Assembly: GCA_018336015.1 (NCBI GenBank)
Contig: JAGXQZ010000040.1
Location: 1 to 63,325 of the forward strand
Direction of reading: 5' to 3'
DNA from: Algoriphagus sp.
GTDB taxonomy: Bacteria > Bacteroidota > Bacteroidia > Cytophagales > Cyclobacteriaceae
DNA: 63,325 nucleotides
Shown: one piece after another, positions 45,642-54,480 of the stretch
Position numbering within the stretch: the first letter of the stretch is position 1
Layout: every line of letters starts with the position of its first letter
The notes under the pieces: generated by a model
Told to the model about the DNA's origin: nothing
The model's database searches: none
Seen by the model: only the letters and a program-made list of their open reading frames with translations
Position numbers and translations under genes: made by a program

Positions 45642-46331
45642 TCAGCTCATTAGCTGTCGAATAATGGGTAAAGACTTTATCGGCGCGGGATGTTCAAGGT
45701 GCTCCGAATGAAATTCGAGTAAGTAATCAAGAAGTTTTCTCCGAAGGGCTATCGGTATTGTGAAGGAACTTTCAAATCTATGGGTGAGTAGGTCTTCCAA
45801 ATAGTCTATAGTTATATTTATTTCCTCTGGGACAAATGGATGATGAATACTTTCAATTAAGAATCCTTCGGCTGCTTCCGGTGCGAAACCTAGGTATTTT
45901 GCCTTTTCAATTAAAAAAACCAAAGGGAAATGCCCAAGATTGCATCCTGATTTGTCGAGAGTCATGACGCTTTCCTCCAGGAAATCAAATAGCCAATCAT
46001 TTTGGTAGCCCTCGTAAATGCTCCTGTTGATTACTTCAGTCATAAATAAAGCGATGCTTGTCCTGGCAAAATCGAAGGGGATCAGCCGGTGTGGGAAAAT
46101 AATTTTGGCTTCTGAGATCCGCTGTAGGCCAGCATTTTCTTTGTCATAGACTACCAAATCGAGAAGGGTAAGCGGTTGGTAAAGTGCAATTTTACTCCCC
46201 TTACTTTGTGTCCTCACGCTATTGACTAGGTAGGCTTTAAGCCCAAGTTCACGGGTGAATATCCGAACAATTATGCTGGTGTCCTTGTATTTGAGGTAAT
46301 TGAGTACGATCCCGCGAGTCTTTTTTAGCAT
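45642..46331 (-). CDS. recO: DNA repair protein RecO
   Basis: The 229-residue protein starts with an OB-fold typical of RecO (KTRGIVLNYLKYKDTSIIVRIFTRELGLKAYLVNSVRTQ) and then has a helical domain. RecO anneals complementary single strands and, with RecR, loads RecA onto SSB-coated DNA. The zinc Cys set seen in many RecO proteins is absent. It begins 12 bases after the tdk stop on the same strand, so recO is the last gene of a three-gene unit with tdk and a ferredoxin. Confidence 0.9.
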   Translation of the reverse strand: MLKKTRGIVLNYLKYKDTSIIVRIFTRELGLKAYLVNSVRTQSKGSKIALYQPLTLLDLVVYDKENAGLQRISEAKIIFPHRLIPFDFARTSIALFMTEVINRSIYEGYQNDWLFDFLEESVMTLDKSGCNLGHFPLVFLIEKAKYLGFAPEAAEGFLIESIHHPFVPEEINITIDYLEDLLTHRFESSFTIPIALRRKLLDYLLEFHSEHLEHPAPIKSLPIIRQLMS

Positions 46332-46343
46332 GAGCTGTAAGGG

Positions 46344-46928
46344 TTACTTTTTATCCTCCAAAAAGCACTTCCTACATCTGGCTTCATAGCTTTCCTTTTC
46401 ACCCAAAACCACTTTTTCTTTAGCTTCTGTGAGCCGTAGCGAAAAAGCAGCAAGGTCTCCACACTTCATACAGATGGCGTGAACCTTGGTAACGTATTCT
46501 GCAATGGCCATAATTCTTGGCATTGGTTCAAAGGGTTTACCCTCAAAATCCATATCCAGACCGGCAAGAATGACACGCTTCCCCTGATTTGCCAAAAGCT
46601 GCACTACTCGGATGATTTCTTCATCGAAGAATTGTGCTTCATCGATTCCGACCACATCACAATCTCCTGCAAGAAGAAGAATATCTCCTGCAAAATGAAC
46701 GGGTGTGGAGCGAATGCTAGTCTCATTGTGGGAGACTACATCGGACTCATGGTACCGCTTATCTACAGAAGGCTTAAAGATTTCTACTTTTAGCTTGGCC
46801 AACCTTGATCTGTTGAGTCTTCTGATTAATTCTTCGGTTTTTCCAGAAAACATAGACCCACAAATCACCTCGATCTGTCCGCTGCGCTCTGTGTTTTTTC
46901 TGCTACTTAAGGAAGGTTCTACAAACAT
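46344..46928 (-). CDS. tdk: Thymidine kinase
   Basis: The 194-residue type II kinase phosphorylates thymidine for salvage. It has the P-loop CGSMFSGKTEELIRRL (about 23-39), the Walker B-like GIDEAQFFDEE (about 93-103), a lasso/sugar-binding loop after GLDMDFEGKPF, and a zinc ribbon with two CxxC pairs (CMKC and CRKC near the C-terminus). Length and motifs are as in E. coli Tdk. It begins 2 bases after the ferredoxin stop, so the two are translationally linked. Confidence 0.96.
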   Translation of the reverse strand: MFVEPSLSSRKNTERSGQIEVICGSMFSGKTEELIRRLNRSRLAKLKVEIFKPSVDKRYHESDVVSHNETSIRSTPVHFAGDILLLAGDCDVVGIDEAQFFDEEIIRVVQLLANQGKRVILAGLDMDFEGKPFEPMPRIMAIAEYVTKVHAICMKCGDLAAFSLRLTEAKEKVVLGEKESYEARCRKCFLEDKK

Positions 46929-46930
46929 GA

Positions 46931-47257
46931 TCAGCTGGAATAGGTCATATGTGGAAACTTATTGGCATCTGCCACTCGAATAGTCAATGTATCGGAAAGC
47001 AAATTGGATTGGCAGGCTAGTCGTTCGTTTGACTTCAAGCGGTTTTGTGTTCGGTAAAAGAGTTCCCTTTCTGTTTCGACACTGAGATGATTTTGACCTT
47101 CTACCACAATCATTTTACAGGTCGTGCAACGTCCCTTTTTCCCACAGGCATGCATCCAATCGATGCCATTTTCATGAATTAATTCGATAACTTTACGATC
47201 GGTGCTGTCCGAATCAATAGAGAAATTTTCTAGATTTTGAATGATAATTCGGGGCAT
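46931..47257 (-). CDS. 2Fe-2S ferredoxin (adrenodoxin-type cysteine spacing)
   Basis: The start at 47257 (MPRIIIQNLENFSI) is preferred to one at 47302, which would run into the start of the divergent gene; the protein is then 108 residues. The iron-sulfur ligands are Cys in CGKKGRCTTC (C-x5-C-x2-C) with a fourth Cys in LACQSNL near residue 88. This is the spacing of ISC-type/adrenodoxin-like ferredoxins. It would carry electrons to an unidentified partner; iron-sulfur assembly is a guess. It is the first gene of the fdx-tdk-recO unit. Confidence 0.9.
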   Translation of the reverse strand: MPRIIIQNLENFSIDSDSTDRKVIELIHENGIDWMHACGKKGRCTTCKMIVVEGQNHLSVETERELFYRTQNRLKSNERLACQSNLLSDTLTIRVADANKFPHMTYSS

Positions 47258-47290
47258 CAGTTCGTTTGCTTTTGAAAACCAGACCCACCC

Positions 47291-48415
47291 ATGACAGTTC
47301 AATTTAACAGCAATTATTTAGAAAGCTACTCCAAAGAATACGCCCAAGCAGTCTCCGATCGATTTTTTAACGGACGGCAATTTATCACCGGACAGGAAAT
47401 AATTCAGCTTACCAGTAGTGCTCAGGTGAATTTTTTCATCATCAAGCGACTGTTTGAACTTTGGCAAGAAGAATTGGCCAAGCTGAAAAGCAGCCCTTAC
47501 TTTGATTACAGAGATATTGCAGTCCATGATGCTCTTACCCAATTCATGAACGTGCTCTCACGCAGAATCAAAGTGGAGCGCACATTTCTCGAACCCATGA
47601 TCAAGACAGCCGTGGAGCAAGCAATAAAAGTAGCCGTAGATCCGGTTACTTTTTATCAAGGCGAAATCAAAAAGGCACCTTCCGGCAAGATCAACGAATT
47701 TATCCGGGAGAATAAAAAGTATTACAAGTGGCATGACCGAGTGATTTCTTTTCTGATTGATAAGGCCGGTTTTGGACATGACCCGGAGGCATACCACCGG
47801 GCCATTTCGGCTAATTTCCAAGTGATCAAGGACTCACTGGAATCCACCCATATGTTATTGGCTACTTTGGGTGAAGTCAAAGCTTTCAACCTTGATTTGT
47901 ATTTGCCTCAAGATAATTCTGAGAATTCTTTGGATGAGTCCGCTACAGTGCAAGATGCTCCTGAAACACCAGCCCCCTCTTTCTTTGAGGAAATAGAAGA
48001 TGTAAGCTCAGTAGCTACTTTTTCCCAACCACTCAAATCTGAAACCATAGTCGAAAAACCAATTCCTGCATCCATTCCGGTTGTCAGAAACACTTCCTAC
48101 AGTACTGGGGTGAGCTTGGAATCAGCTAGGCTGAAGGCCCAATTTGCAACAGAGTCCTACAAAGGTATGAAGGGCATAATTGGTGAACTTTCCGAAAGCC
48201 TTGCCTTGAATCAGCGGTTCATGTTTACCAAGGAGTTGTTTGACGGCAATGCAGATTTACTCCGACATGCTTTGAAATCTATAGATGAGGCTGGATCGTT
48301 TGAAAAAGCCGTCGAGCTAGTCAATACTAGATTCGTATCTGAACTGGGTTGGGAAACTGACTCAGAAGCAGTTTGGGAATTTATGAGATTGATCTACCGG
48401 AAGTTTTTGGATTAA
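47291..48415 (+). CDS. Conserved hypothetical protein, helical, unknown function
   Basis: The 374-residue protein was not recognised as a known family. It is mostly helical with no signal peptide or membrane segment, so it is probably cytoplasmic. The N-terminal part (about 1-205) has long amphipathic helices (ITGQEIIQLTSSAQVNFFII, FMNVLSRRIKVERTFLEPMI). A low-complexity acidic/proline linker follows (about 210-275), then a C-terminal helical domain (about 290-374: LSESLALNQRFMFTKELFDGNADLL, ending WEFMRLIYRKFLD). The start lies only 33 bases from the divergent ferredoxin start, so the two genes share a very short control region. A terminator follows the stop. Confidence 0.75.
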   Translation: MTVQFNSNYLESYSKEYAQAVSDRFFNGRQFITGQEIIQLTSSAQVNFFIIKRLFELWQEELAKLKSSPYFDYRDIAVHDALTQFMNVLSRRIKVERTFLEPMIKTAVEQAIKVAVDPVTFYQGEIKKAPSGKINEFIRENKKYYKWHDRVISFLIDKAGFGHDPEAYHRAISANFQVIKDSLESTHMLLATLGEVKAFNLDLYLPQDNSENSLDESATVQDAPETPAPSFFEEIEDVSSVATFSQPLKSETIVEKPIPASIPVVRNTSYSTGVSLESARLKAQFATESYKGMKGIIGELSESLALNQRFMFTKELFDGNADLLRHALKSIDEAGSFEKAVELVNTRFVSELGWETDSEAVWEFMRLIYRKFLD

Positions 48416-48436
48416 ACCAAAAATGTAATGAAACTC

Positions 48437-48465
48437 AAAAGCGGAAGAATCCTTCCGCTTTTTTT
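48437..48465. terminator. Bidirectional terminator between the unknown gene and rodA
   Basis: An 11-bp stem (AAAAGCGGAAG / CTTCCGCTTTT) with loop AATC and a T run lies between convergent genes (stops at 48415 and 48507). Confidence 0.85.
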
Positions 48466-48506
48466 ATGATTTTTTGAAGACAAGTCTCCCTATCCTCTAC
48501 AATTTT

Positions 48507-49781
48507 CTAACTGATTCTTCCTAATTGTGTAGCCCTGGAAGAATCAAATTTGATAAAAATGAAAAGCAATACGGTAAATGACCAAAGGGAAGAACCACCA
48601 TAGCTAAAGAAAGGCAAGGGAATACCCACCACAGGGAATAGGCCTATAGTCATGGCTATATTGATCATGAAGTGAAAGAGCAAAATGGATATTACCCCAT
48701 AGCCATAAATTCTGGAAAAACGGGTCTTTTGCCGTTCGGCCATAATGACTAATCGATAGAGTAATCCGGAAAAGAGACCTATCACTACTAAGCTACCGAT
48801 CCATCCAAATTCCTCACCTAGGGTACAGAATATAAAATCGGTGTGCTGCTCAGGGACAAAATCAAACTTGGTCTGAGTACCCTCGAGGTATCCTTTTCCT
48901 AACAAGCCTCCCGAGCCGATCGCGATTTTTGACTGAGTTACATTCCATCCTACTCCCAAAGGATCCAAATCAGGGTTAAAAAGAACCATGATCCTGTTTT
49001 GCTGATGGGGAGGTAGCTTGGATACTACAAAATCAATAGAGTAAATGTAGGCAATCAATCCGATCGCAATCATGGAAAATACGAGTGCCCGTTGCCAAGA
49101 TTTTCTTCCTAAAAAGATAAGCGCAGCGGTGATCAACACGATCGCACCCACCAGATAAAGGTTATTTTCTATGCCCAAACCCAGAAGGGTGATCGCGATC
49201 ATTCCTAATCCCAATATATAATACCATTGCGGAAGGCCTTCTCTGTAAAACATTACCAAAAGCGAGAAATAAACCATAGCCGTACCTGTATCGGGCTGAA
49301 GAAGTATTAGTACTACCGGAATCAATAATACGCTGAATGCAATGAGTTGGTATTGTTTCTTTGACAAGTCAAAAGTGGGCCTCTCCATCACTTTAGCTAA
49401 GGCTAAAGCAGTGGCAAATTTTGCAAATTCCCCTGGCTGTATCCTGAATTCTCCAAAACCGATTGAAAGTATCTGTCCATTTACTTCCTTACCCAAAACA
49501 GGTGTTACAATTAGTATCAAAAGAAAAATGATATAAATGACCAAGGAGAGGTTTTCAAAAAATCGGTAATCCGCCACCATGATTACCATGATCAAGCCTA
49601 ACGCCACCCCAATTCGGACCAGCTGCTTGCCGGAGTTGATAGAGAGATCAAAAATGCTCTGATCCAATTGACTGTCATAAACCGTTGCATAGATATTAAA
49701 CCAGCCGATAATGACCAGTGCAAAATAGATGGAGACGGCTATCCAATCTACCCGGTTGATATGAATGTCTGATTCTTTCAT
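48507..49781 (-). CDS. rodA: RodA, SEDS family peptidoglycan glycosyltransferase
   Basis: The 424-residue integral membrane protein has about 10 segments and SEDS motifs: the conserved EFAKFATALALAKVM stretch, the QPDTGTAMVYF loop, and the C-terminal GIPLPFFSYGGSSLWSF. It polymerises glycan chains for cell elongation with its partner PBP2, encoded directly before it. The start codon at 49781 immediately follows the mrdA stop at 49782, so translation is coupled. It is the last gene of the mreB-mreC-mreD-mrdA-rodA cluster. Confidence 0.96.
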   Translation of the reverse strand: MKESDIHINRVDWIAVSIYFALVIIGWFNIYATVYDSQLDQSIFDLSINSGKQLVRIGVALGLIMVIMVADYRFFENLSLVIYIIFLLILIVTPVLGKEVNGQILSIGFGEFRIQPGEFAKFATALALAKVMERPTFDLSKKQYQLIAFSVLLIPVVLILLQPDTGTAMVYFSLLVMFYREGLPQWYYILGLGMIAITLLGLGIENNLYLVGAIVLITAALIFLGRKSWQRALVFSMIAIGLIAYIYSIDFVVSKLPPHQQNRIMVLFNPDLDPLGVGWNVTQSKIAIGSGGLLGKGYLEGTQTKFDFVPEQHTDFIFCTLGEEFGWIGSLVVIGLFSGLLYRLVIMAERQKTRFSRIYGYGVISILLFHFMINIAMTIGLFPVVGIPLPFFSYGGSSLWSFTVLLFIFIKFDSSRATQLGRIS

Positions 49782-51584
49782 TTAATAGATAAAATTTCCT
49801 GCAAGGACATATTCCTGAAGCTCAGGTCTGGTGATTTCACCTTTGATGTATTTCTCAATCATCAAAGAGGCTGTGCTTGCAGCAGCCCGACCTCCCCATC
49901 CTGCATTTTCCACATATACAGCAATGGCGATTTTAGGATCGTCTTTTGGAGCAAATGCAATAAACACTGAGTGGTCCTCGCCATGAGGATTTTGAGCTGT
50001 TCCTGTTTTCCCCGCTATGACCAAATCTTTGATCACAGCTCTGTTTGCAGTACCATAGAGTGCCTCTGCCATGGCATCCTGAATCAAATTGAAGTGGTGA
50101 GCATCAATTCCGACTTCGTGTTTGATCTGGAATTTACCGGGTATTTGACTAGGGTCTCCGTCGATGGCTTTTACTAAATGAGGCGTATAATAATAACCTT
50201 TGTTGGCAAATATGGCGGCCAAATTTGCCATCTGTAAAGGCGTTACCTGCATTTCTCCCTGGCCTATGGAAAGGGAATAAATGGTGGAATACTTCCATCT
50301 TCCCGAGCCGTACACCCGATCATATAGCTTACTTGAAGGGATATCTCCTCCTTTTTCACCATAGATATCCATTCCTAGAGGACTTCCCAATCCAAACTTA
50401 AGGACTTTTTCCCTCCATGAATTTAGGCCGATCTCTGTGTCTTTAAAGGTGTTGGTAGAGACTTCTTGATTGATAATTTGCCTGAAAGCCTGATGGTAGT
50501 AGGGATTGCAGGAGTTGCGGATGGCTCCAAAAAGATCCACCGGACTGGGATGATTGTGACAAGCTACGAGTGACCGGTTGCAGGCGAAGGTTGAACTTGG
50601 TGTCAGAATGCCTTCCTGAAGACCGATAAGGCTCTGGACGATTTTGAAAATCGATCCCGGAGGATAAGTCGCCATGATGGGCCGATTAAATAGCGGCTTT
50701 GAATTGTCATTGTTTAGCCTTCTGTAAGTTTTGCTAAACTCTGCTCCTGTCAGTTCATTTGGATCATAAAATGGAGCTGAAATCATCGCCAGGATTTCCC
50801 CGGTTTTTGGTTCGATTGCTACCACGGAACCGGTTTTTCCATTCATGAGCATCTCCCCATAGCGCTGAAGCTCGAGGTCGATGGTGGAGGTGATGTTTTT
50901 TCCTGCGACCGATGCCGTATCGTATTCCCCATCTTTGAAAGGGCCTTTGTCAATCCCTCGGACATTGACCATTTTATACTTTACCCCCTTCTTGCCGCGA
51001 AGCTCATTTTCGTAATATTTCTCAAGACCACTCAGACCCACATAATCACCTTGATTGTAATATTTCAGCGTGTCTTTTTCGAGTTGGGAAGCGTTGATCT
51101 CTCCGATATAGCCCAATGCATGAGAAGCTGAGGGTAGGGGGTAAGACCTGACGGACCTGGTCATGATAAACAATCCCGGATAATCCACTAGAAAGTCCTG
51201 AATTCTGGCAAAATCTGTGGTTGAAATCTGTTTGATCAGAGGGGATGGCTTGACAGAGGAGTACTTCTTGGCGGCGGTGTATCCCTCGATGAGCTCTTCT
51301 TTACTGATTTTAAAAAGCTGGCAAAACTGTGTAGTGTCCTGAATTTTAAATTCTTTGGGTACTACCATCAGGTCAAAAATCGGATTGTTAAAGACCATCA
51401 GTTTTCCATTCCGATCATAGACTAATCCTCGGTAAGGGTGGTCTACGATTCGCTGAATGGCGTTTCGTTCAGCTCTTTTCATAAAGCTGTCGTCCAACAC
51501 TTGAATCATAAAAAGCTTGGTAAGCAGGATGGCACTCACCAAGAAAATCACGATGAGAATGACTACGGGTCTTTGATCTTTCAT
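49782..51584 (-). CDS. mrdA: Penicillin-binding protein 2
   Basis: The start at 51584 (MKDQRPVVILIVIFL) is chosen over one 21 bases upstream because the transmembrane anchor then begins at about residue 6; the protein is 600 residues. A dimerisation domain (PYRGLVYDRNGKLM...) precedes the transpeptidase. Active-site motifs are complete: SxxK in PPGSIFKIV (Ser near 308), SxN in RNSCNPYYHQ, and KTG in AGKTGTAQN. It cross-links lateral-wall peptidoglycan together with RodA. A gap of 192 bases separates it from mreD, unusual within this otherwise tight cluster. Confidence 0.96.
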   Translation of the reverse strand: MKDQRPVVILIVIFLVSAILLTKLFMIQVLDDSFMKRAERNAIQRIVDHPYRGLVYDRNGKLMVFNNPIFDLMVVPKEFKIQDTTQFCQLFKISKEELIEGYTAAKKYSSVKPSPLIKQISTTDFARIQDFLVDYPGLFIMTRSVRSYPLPSASHALGYIGEINASQLEKDTLKYYNQGDYVGLSGLEKYYENELRGKKGVKYKMVNVRGIDKGPFKDGEYDTASVAGKNITSTIDLELQRYGEMLMNGKTGSVVAIEPKTGEILAMISAPFYDPNELTGAEFSKTYRRLNNDNSKPLFNRPIMATYPPGSIFKIVQSLIGLQEGILTPSSTFACNRSLVACHNHPSPVDLFGAIRNSCNPYYHQAFRQIINQEVSTNTFKDTEIGLNSWREKVLKFGLGSPLGMDIYGEKGGDIPSSKLYDRVYGSGRWKYSTIYSLSIGQGEMQVTPLQMANLAAIFANKGYYYTPHLVKAIDGDPSQIPGKFQIKHEVGIDAHHFNLIQDAMAEALYGTANRAVIKDLVIAGKTGTAQNPHGEDHSVFIAFAPKDDPKIAIAVYVENAGWGGRAAASTASLMIEKYIKGEITRPELQEYVLAGNFIY

Positions 51585-51776
51585 GTGATTATTATTGATT
51601 ATCAAAGGTCACATAGAATCCCTGCAGCTGGCAGGCCGTATGGATACTCAATATCCCAGTTTCTGACCTTGAAGACTTGCTCGATTTCATGTGTTTATAA
51701 TTTGAATTTTAATTGCCACATGGAATGCCTTAAATAATCATCGCCCTGTGTGAGAAGCTTTTCTCTTGGCATTTCA

Positions 51777-52298
51777 TCAGATTCCTCTTTTCCTTTTGAA
51801 AAACAGGAGTTGTACAAGTATAACCAAAAGCGTGGTGAAAATCGAGGATAAAATGCTTTTGTTGATCACTCCGAAAAAGCCGCCTGTTCCCCATTGGTCA
51901 ACTATAAAAAATGCCATTGAGAAAATGAAAATCAACAGAAAGGAATAACTGATAAACCTTCCGATTCCAAGCTCTGATAAGTTTGGCTCGGCTACTTCAT
52001 CATAACCCCCACTGGGACTGGTGACTTTGAGCCAAAAGGGTCTAAGGAATGCCAATAGGGTAGAAGCAGCAGCATGCATTCCAATCGTCTCGTAAAAAAC
52101 ATCAATGCTTAATCCCATAAAGAATGCGATAATCATCAAAGGAATGGCCTGGATGGAAGTAGGTAAAATTAATATTCCCAACAAATACAAAAAGCCAAAG
52201 GCAAGACCGAAGAGGGCAAGGTTTTTCAAAAAGAAAATCTGAACCAAGCCCAAGAGCAACACAAGGAATGCATAAGAAATTAAGCTTCTAATATTCAT
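51777..52298 (-). CDS. mreD: MreD, rod-shape membrane protein
   Basis: The 173-residue membrane protein has about five hydrophobic segments (FLVLLLGLVQIFFLKNLALFGL, AFGFLYLLGILILPTSI, IPLMIIAFFMGLSIDVFYETIGMHAAASTLLAF). The GLSIDVFYETIGMHA motif is typical of MreD in this phylum. It overlaps the mreC end by 11 bases, consistent with coupled translation. MreD takes part in the elongasome that positions cell-wall synthesis under MreB. Confidence 0.85.
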   Translation of the reverse strand: MNIRSLISYAFLVLLLGLVQIFFLKNLALFGLAFGFLYLLGILILPTSIQAIPLMIIAFFMGLSIDVFYETIGMHAAASTLLAFLRPFWLKVTSPSGGYDEVAEPNLSELGIGRFISYSFLLIFIFSMAFFIVDQWGTGGFFGVINKSILSSIFTTLLVILVQLLFFKRKRGI

Positions 52299-53127
52299 TG
52301 GTCATTTCTGATTTGCTGTAAAGCGAATCCAGCTCATTAAACTTGGTATTTTCTACCAAATAGACATACGTCAATTTACTGAAATCCGTGCTCAACTTGA
52401 CGGTTAAATCTAAATAGTTCGGGTCTTTTTTATCTGGTTCAACTTTGGAAATCACACCGATCAGAATTCCTTCAGGAAATACTGCATTGAACCCAGAGGT
52501 AATGACTGAATCCCCCGCCTGAGTAGTGACATGCCTAGGCACATAAAGCAGTTTTGCTTCGGATGAATTAGAGCCATCCCATTGAACCGAACTTAGGACT
52601 TCCGAAGATTTGATTTTCGATGAAATCATTAGTCCTGTATTCAACAATGAAAAAGCAACAGAATAGTTTTCCGATACCGACTTGACTCTTCCGACTACGC
52701 CTTCTGAATTGAATACACCCATTCCGGGTTTTACACCATGCTTGGATCCCTTATTTAAGGTCAGGTAGTTTTGTGAAAAACGTAAGGAATTTGCAATTAC
52801 TCTTGCTCCTCTGAATTCATAGGTGGTTGACAAGACAGAATCCAAGGCGATTGGCATGCTATCCGGTTTAGATTGGATGGCAATCAACTGCCTCATGATT
52901 TGGGCATTTTCTTCAGTTAGAGCTTCATTCGCATCTGCTAATGAGAAAAACTGAACAATATCAGCCTGCTTTTTTAGGATATTTCCTACAAGTCTATTGG
53001 AACTGTTAAAGAAAGCTGCACCCTGGGGAGAATTGTTGGAGACAATCAATCCGATTGCCAACACCTCAAGCAAAACAAATAAAATAAAAGCCCTTATTCG
53101 ATAAAGGAACTGGAGGATGCGTAGCAT
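52288..53127 (-). CDS. mreC: MreC, rod-shape periplasmic protein
   Basis: The 279-residue protein has one N-terminal membrane segment (about 11-31), a coiled-coil-like region (about 55-95), and a beta-rich C-terminal domain with the MreC signatures (GSKHGVKPGMGVFNSEGVVGRV and GDSVITSGFNAVFPEGILIG). MreC activates PBP2/RodA and connects it with MreB. It begins 7 bases after mreB, and its end overlaps mreD by 11 bases. Confidence 0.95.
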   Translation of the reverse strand: MLRILQFLYRIRAFILFVLLEVLAIGLIVSNNSPQGAAFFNSSNRLVGNILKKQADIVQFFSLADANEALTEENAQIMRQLIAIQSKPDSMPIALDSVLSTTYEFRGARVIANSLRFSQNYLTLNKGSKHGVKPGMGVFNSEGVVGRVKSVSENYSVAFSLLNTGLMISSKIKSSEVLSSVQWDGSNSSEAKLLYVPRHVTTQAGDSVITSGFNAVFPEGILIGVISKVEPDKKDPNYLDLTVKLSTDFSKLTYVYLVENTKFNELDSLYSKSEMTNEY

Positions 53128-53134
53128 TCAGAAA

Positions 53135-54163
53135 TCAGGTCATCAATACGGTTCGGAAGTTTTGGATATTCTTTAGAGCAGTGCCAGTACCTCTTACTAC
53201 GGCTCTAAGCGGATCTTCTGCAATGTGGATTGGCAGCTTTGTTTTTTGGTGAAGTCGCTTATCGAGTCCTTTAAGCAAAGCCCCTCCTCCCGTCAAGTGA
53301 ATGCCGTTGTCGTAAATATCAGCTGAGAGTTCCGGTGGAGCAATTTCCAAAGCTTTGAGAACAGCCTCTTCGATTTTAGAAACAGATTTGTCCAAAGCAA
53401 AAGCAATTTCGGAATAAGAAACCTTGATCACTTTTGGAATCCCTGTCATCAAGTCCCGTCCTCTGATTTCATAATCTTCCGGGGCATCGTCAAGTTCTGT
53501 AAGAGCGGAACCTATAGCGATTTTAACCTTTTCTGCTGATCGTTCTCCGATCAGTAAGTTGTGCTGACGACGCATGTAATCAAGGATGTCCTTGGTAAAT
53601 GTATCTCCTGCTACTCGGATAGATTGGTCGGCAACTATGCCTGAAAGTGCGATCAATGCGATTTCGGTAGTACCTCCTCCAATATCTACAATCATTGAAC
53701 CCATAGGTTTTTCTATATCGATGCCGATACCGATGGCCGCTGCGATAGGTTCATAGATCATATATACTTCTTTGGCTCCGGCATGCTCTGCAGAGTCACG
53801 AACAGCTCTTTTTTCTACTTCGGTGATGCCTGATGGGATACAGATCACCATTCGGTGAGATTGAGGAAACATGCCTTTTTTCTGACCGGGGATCATTTTG
53901 ATCAATCCACGGATCATTTGCTCTGCAGCATAAAAGTCGGCAATTACTCCATCCTTCAGAGGGCGGATGGTTTTGATATTTTCATGGGTCTTTTCATGCA
54001 TATTCATCGCCTCTCGGCCAACAGCAAGCACCCGGTTGTTGGTTTTATCTATTGCAATGATGGATGGTTCATCGACCACAATTTTATCCTTGTGGATAAT
54101 AAGGGTATTTGCTGTACCCAAATCGATGGCGATGTCACTAGAGAAAAAATCAAATAATCCCAT
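53135..54163 (-). CDS. mreB: MreB, actin-like rod-shape determining protein
   Basis: The 342-residue actin homologue has phosphate 1 motif IDLGTANTLI near residue 11, the phosphate 2 motif MIVDIGGGTTEIALIAL near 157, and the adenosine motif IHLTGGGALLKGLDK near 286, plus MYIYEP-like YMIYEPIAAAIG. It polymerises under the inner membrane and guides wall synthesis. It is the first gene of mreBCD-mrdA-rodA. On the minus strand a TAATTTTG box at 54249-54242, about 80 bases before the start, is a promoter candidate. Confidence 0.98.
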   Translation of the reverse strand: MGLFDFFSSDIAIDLGTANTLIIHKDKIVVDEPSIIAIDKTNNRVLAVGREAMNMHEKTHENIKTIRPLKDGVIADFYAAEQMIRGLIKMIPGQKKGMFPQSHRMVICIPSGITEVEKRAVRDSAEHAGAKEVYMIYEPIAAAIGIGIDIEKPMGSMIVDIGGGTTEIALIALSGIVADQSIRVAGDTFTKDILDYMRRQHNLLIGERSAEKVKIAIGSALTELDDAPEDYEIRGRDLMTGIPKVIKVSYSEIAFALDKSVSKIEEAVLKALEIAPPELSADIYDNGIHLTGGGALLKGLDKRLHQKTKLPIHIAEDPLRAVVRGTGTALKNIQNFRTVLMT

Positions 54164-54390
54164 GTTGAAGTTTTGATTGGCTGTGGATTGGATTTTGGAG
54201 TTTAAGATAGTACCTCAGTACTGTTTTTAAACGCGGGTCGGCAAAATTATTATCTTATATCGATAAAACTGAGTGAAAGAAGATTTTTTTGTTTTTTGGA
54301 AGCTTTTTAATTCAAGGATCCTAGCACTTTAAGTTTTTTGAAGAATAAGTCAACAAAATTCTGAAAATCCTTAGGTTTAAGTTGAGCCAT

Positions 54391-54463
54391 TTTGTATTTC
54401 AGTATTCTTTACATTACTTTTGCAGCGTATTCGAAAGTTTCTGGAGGGGACAACAGTCCCCTC
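54391..54463 (+). promoter_or_regulatory. Promoter and leader hairpin of the rimP-nusA-infB operon
   Basis: TTTG (54391-54394), 20 bases, TACTTTTG (54415-54422) makes a strong Bacteroidota promoter. The leader then holds an 8-bp GC-rich hairpin, GAGGGGAC-AACA-GTCCCCTC (54444-54463), followed by TTTC, 18 bases before the TTG start. Because nusA is in this operon, the hairpin could be an attenuator acted on by NusA; that is inference. Confidence 0.6.
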
Positions 54464-54480
54464 TTTCATTATCCCGAAAG

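Noticed and set aside
51592..51690. A 32-codon minus-strand frame between mreD and mrdA
   Set aside because: It has no recognisable product, no membrane or signal features, and is too short to separate from chance. It is kept only as part of the gap observation.
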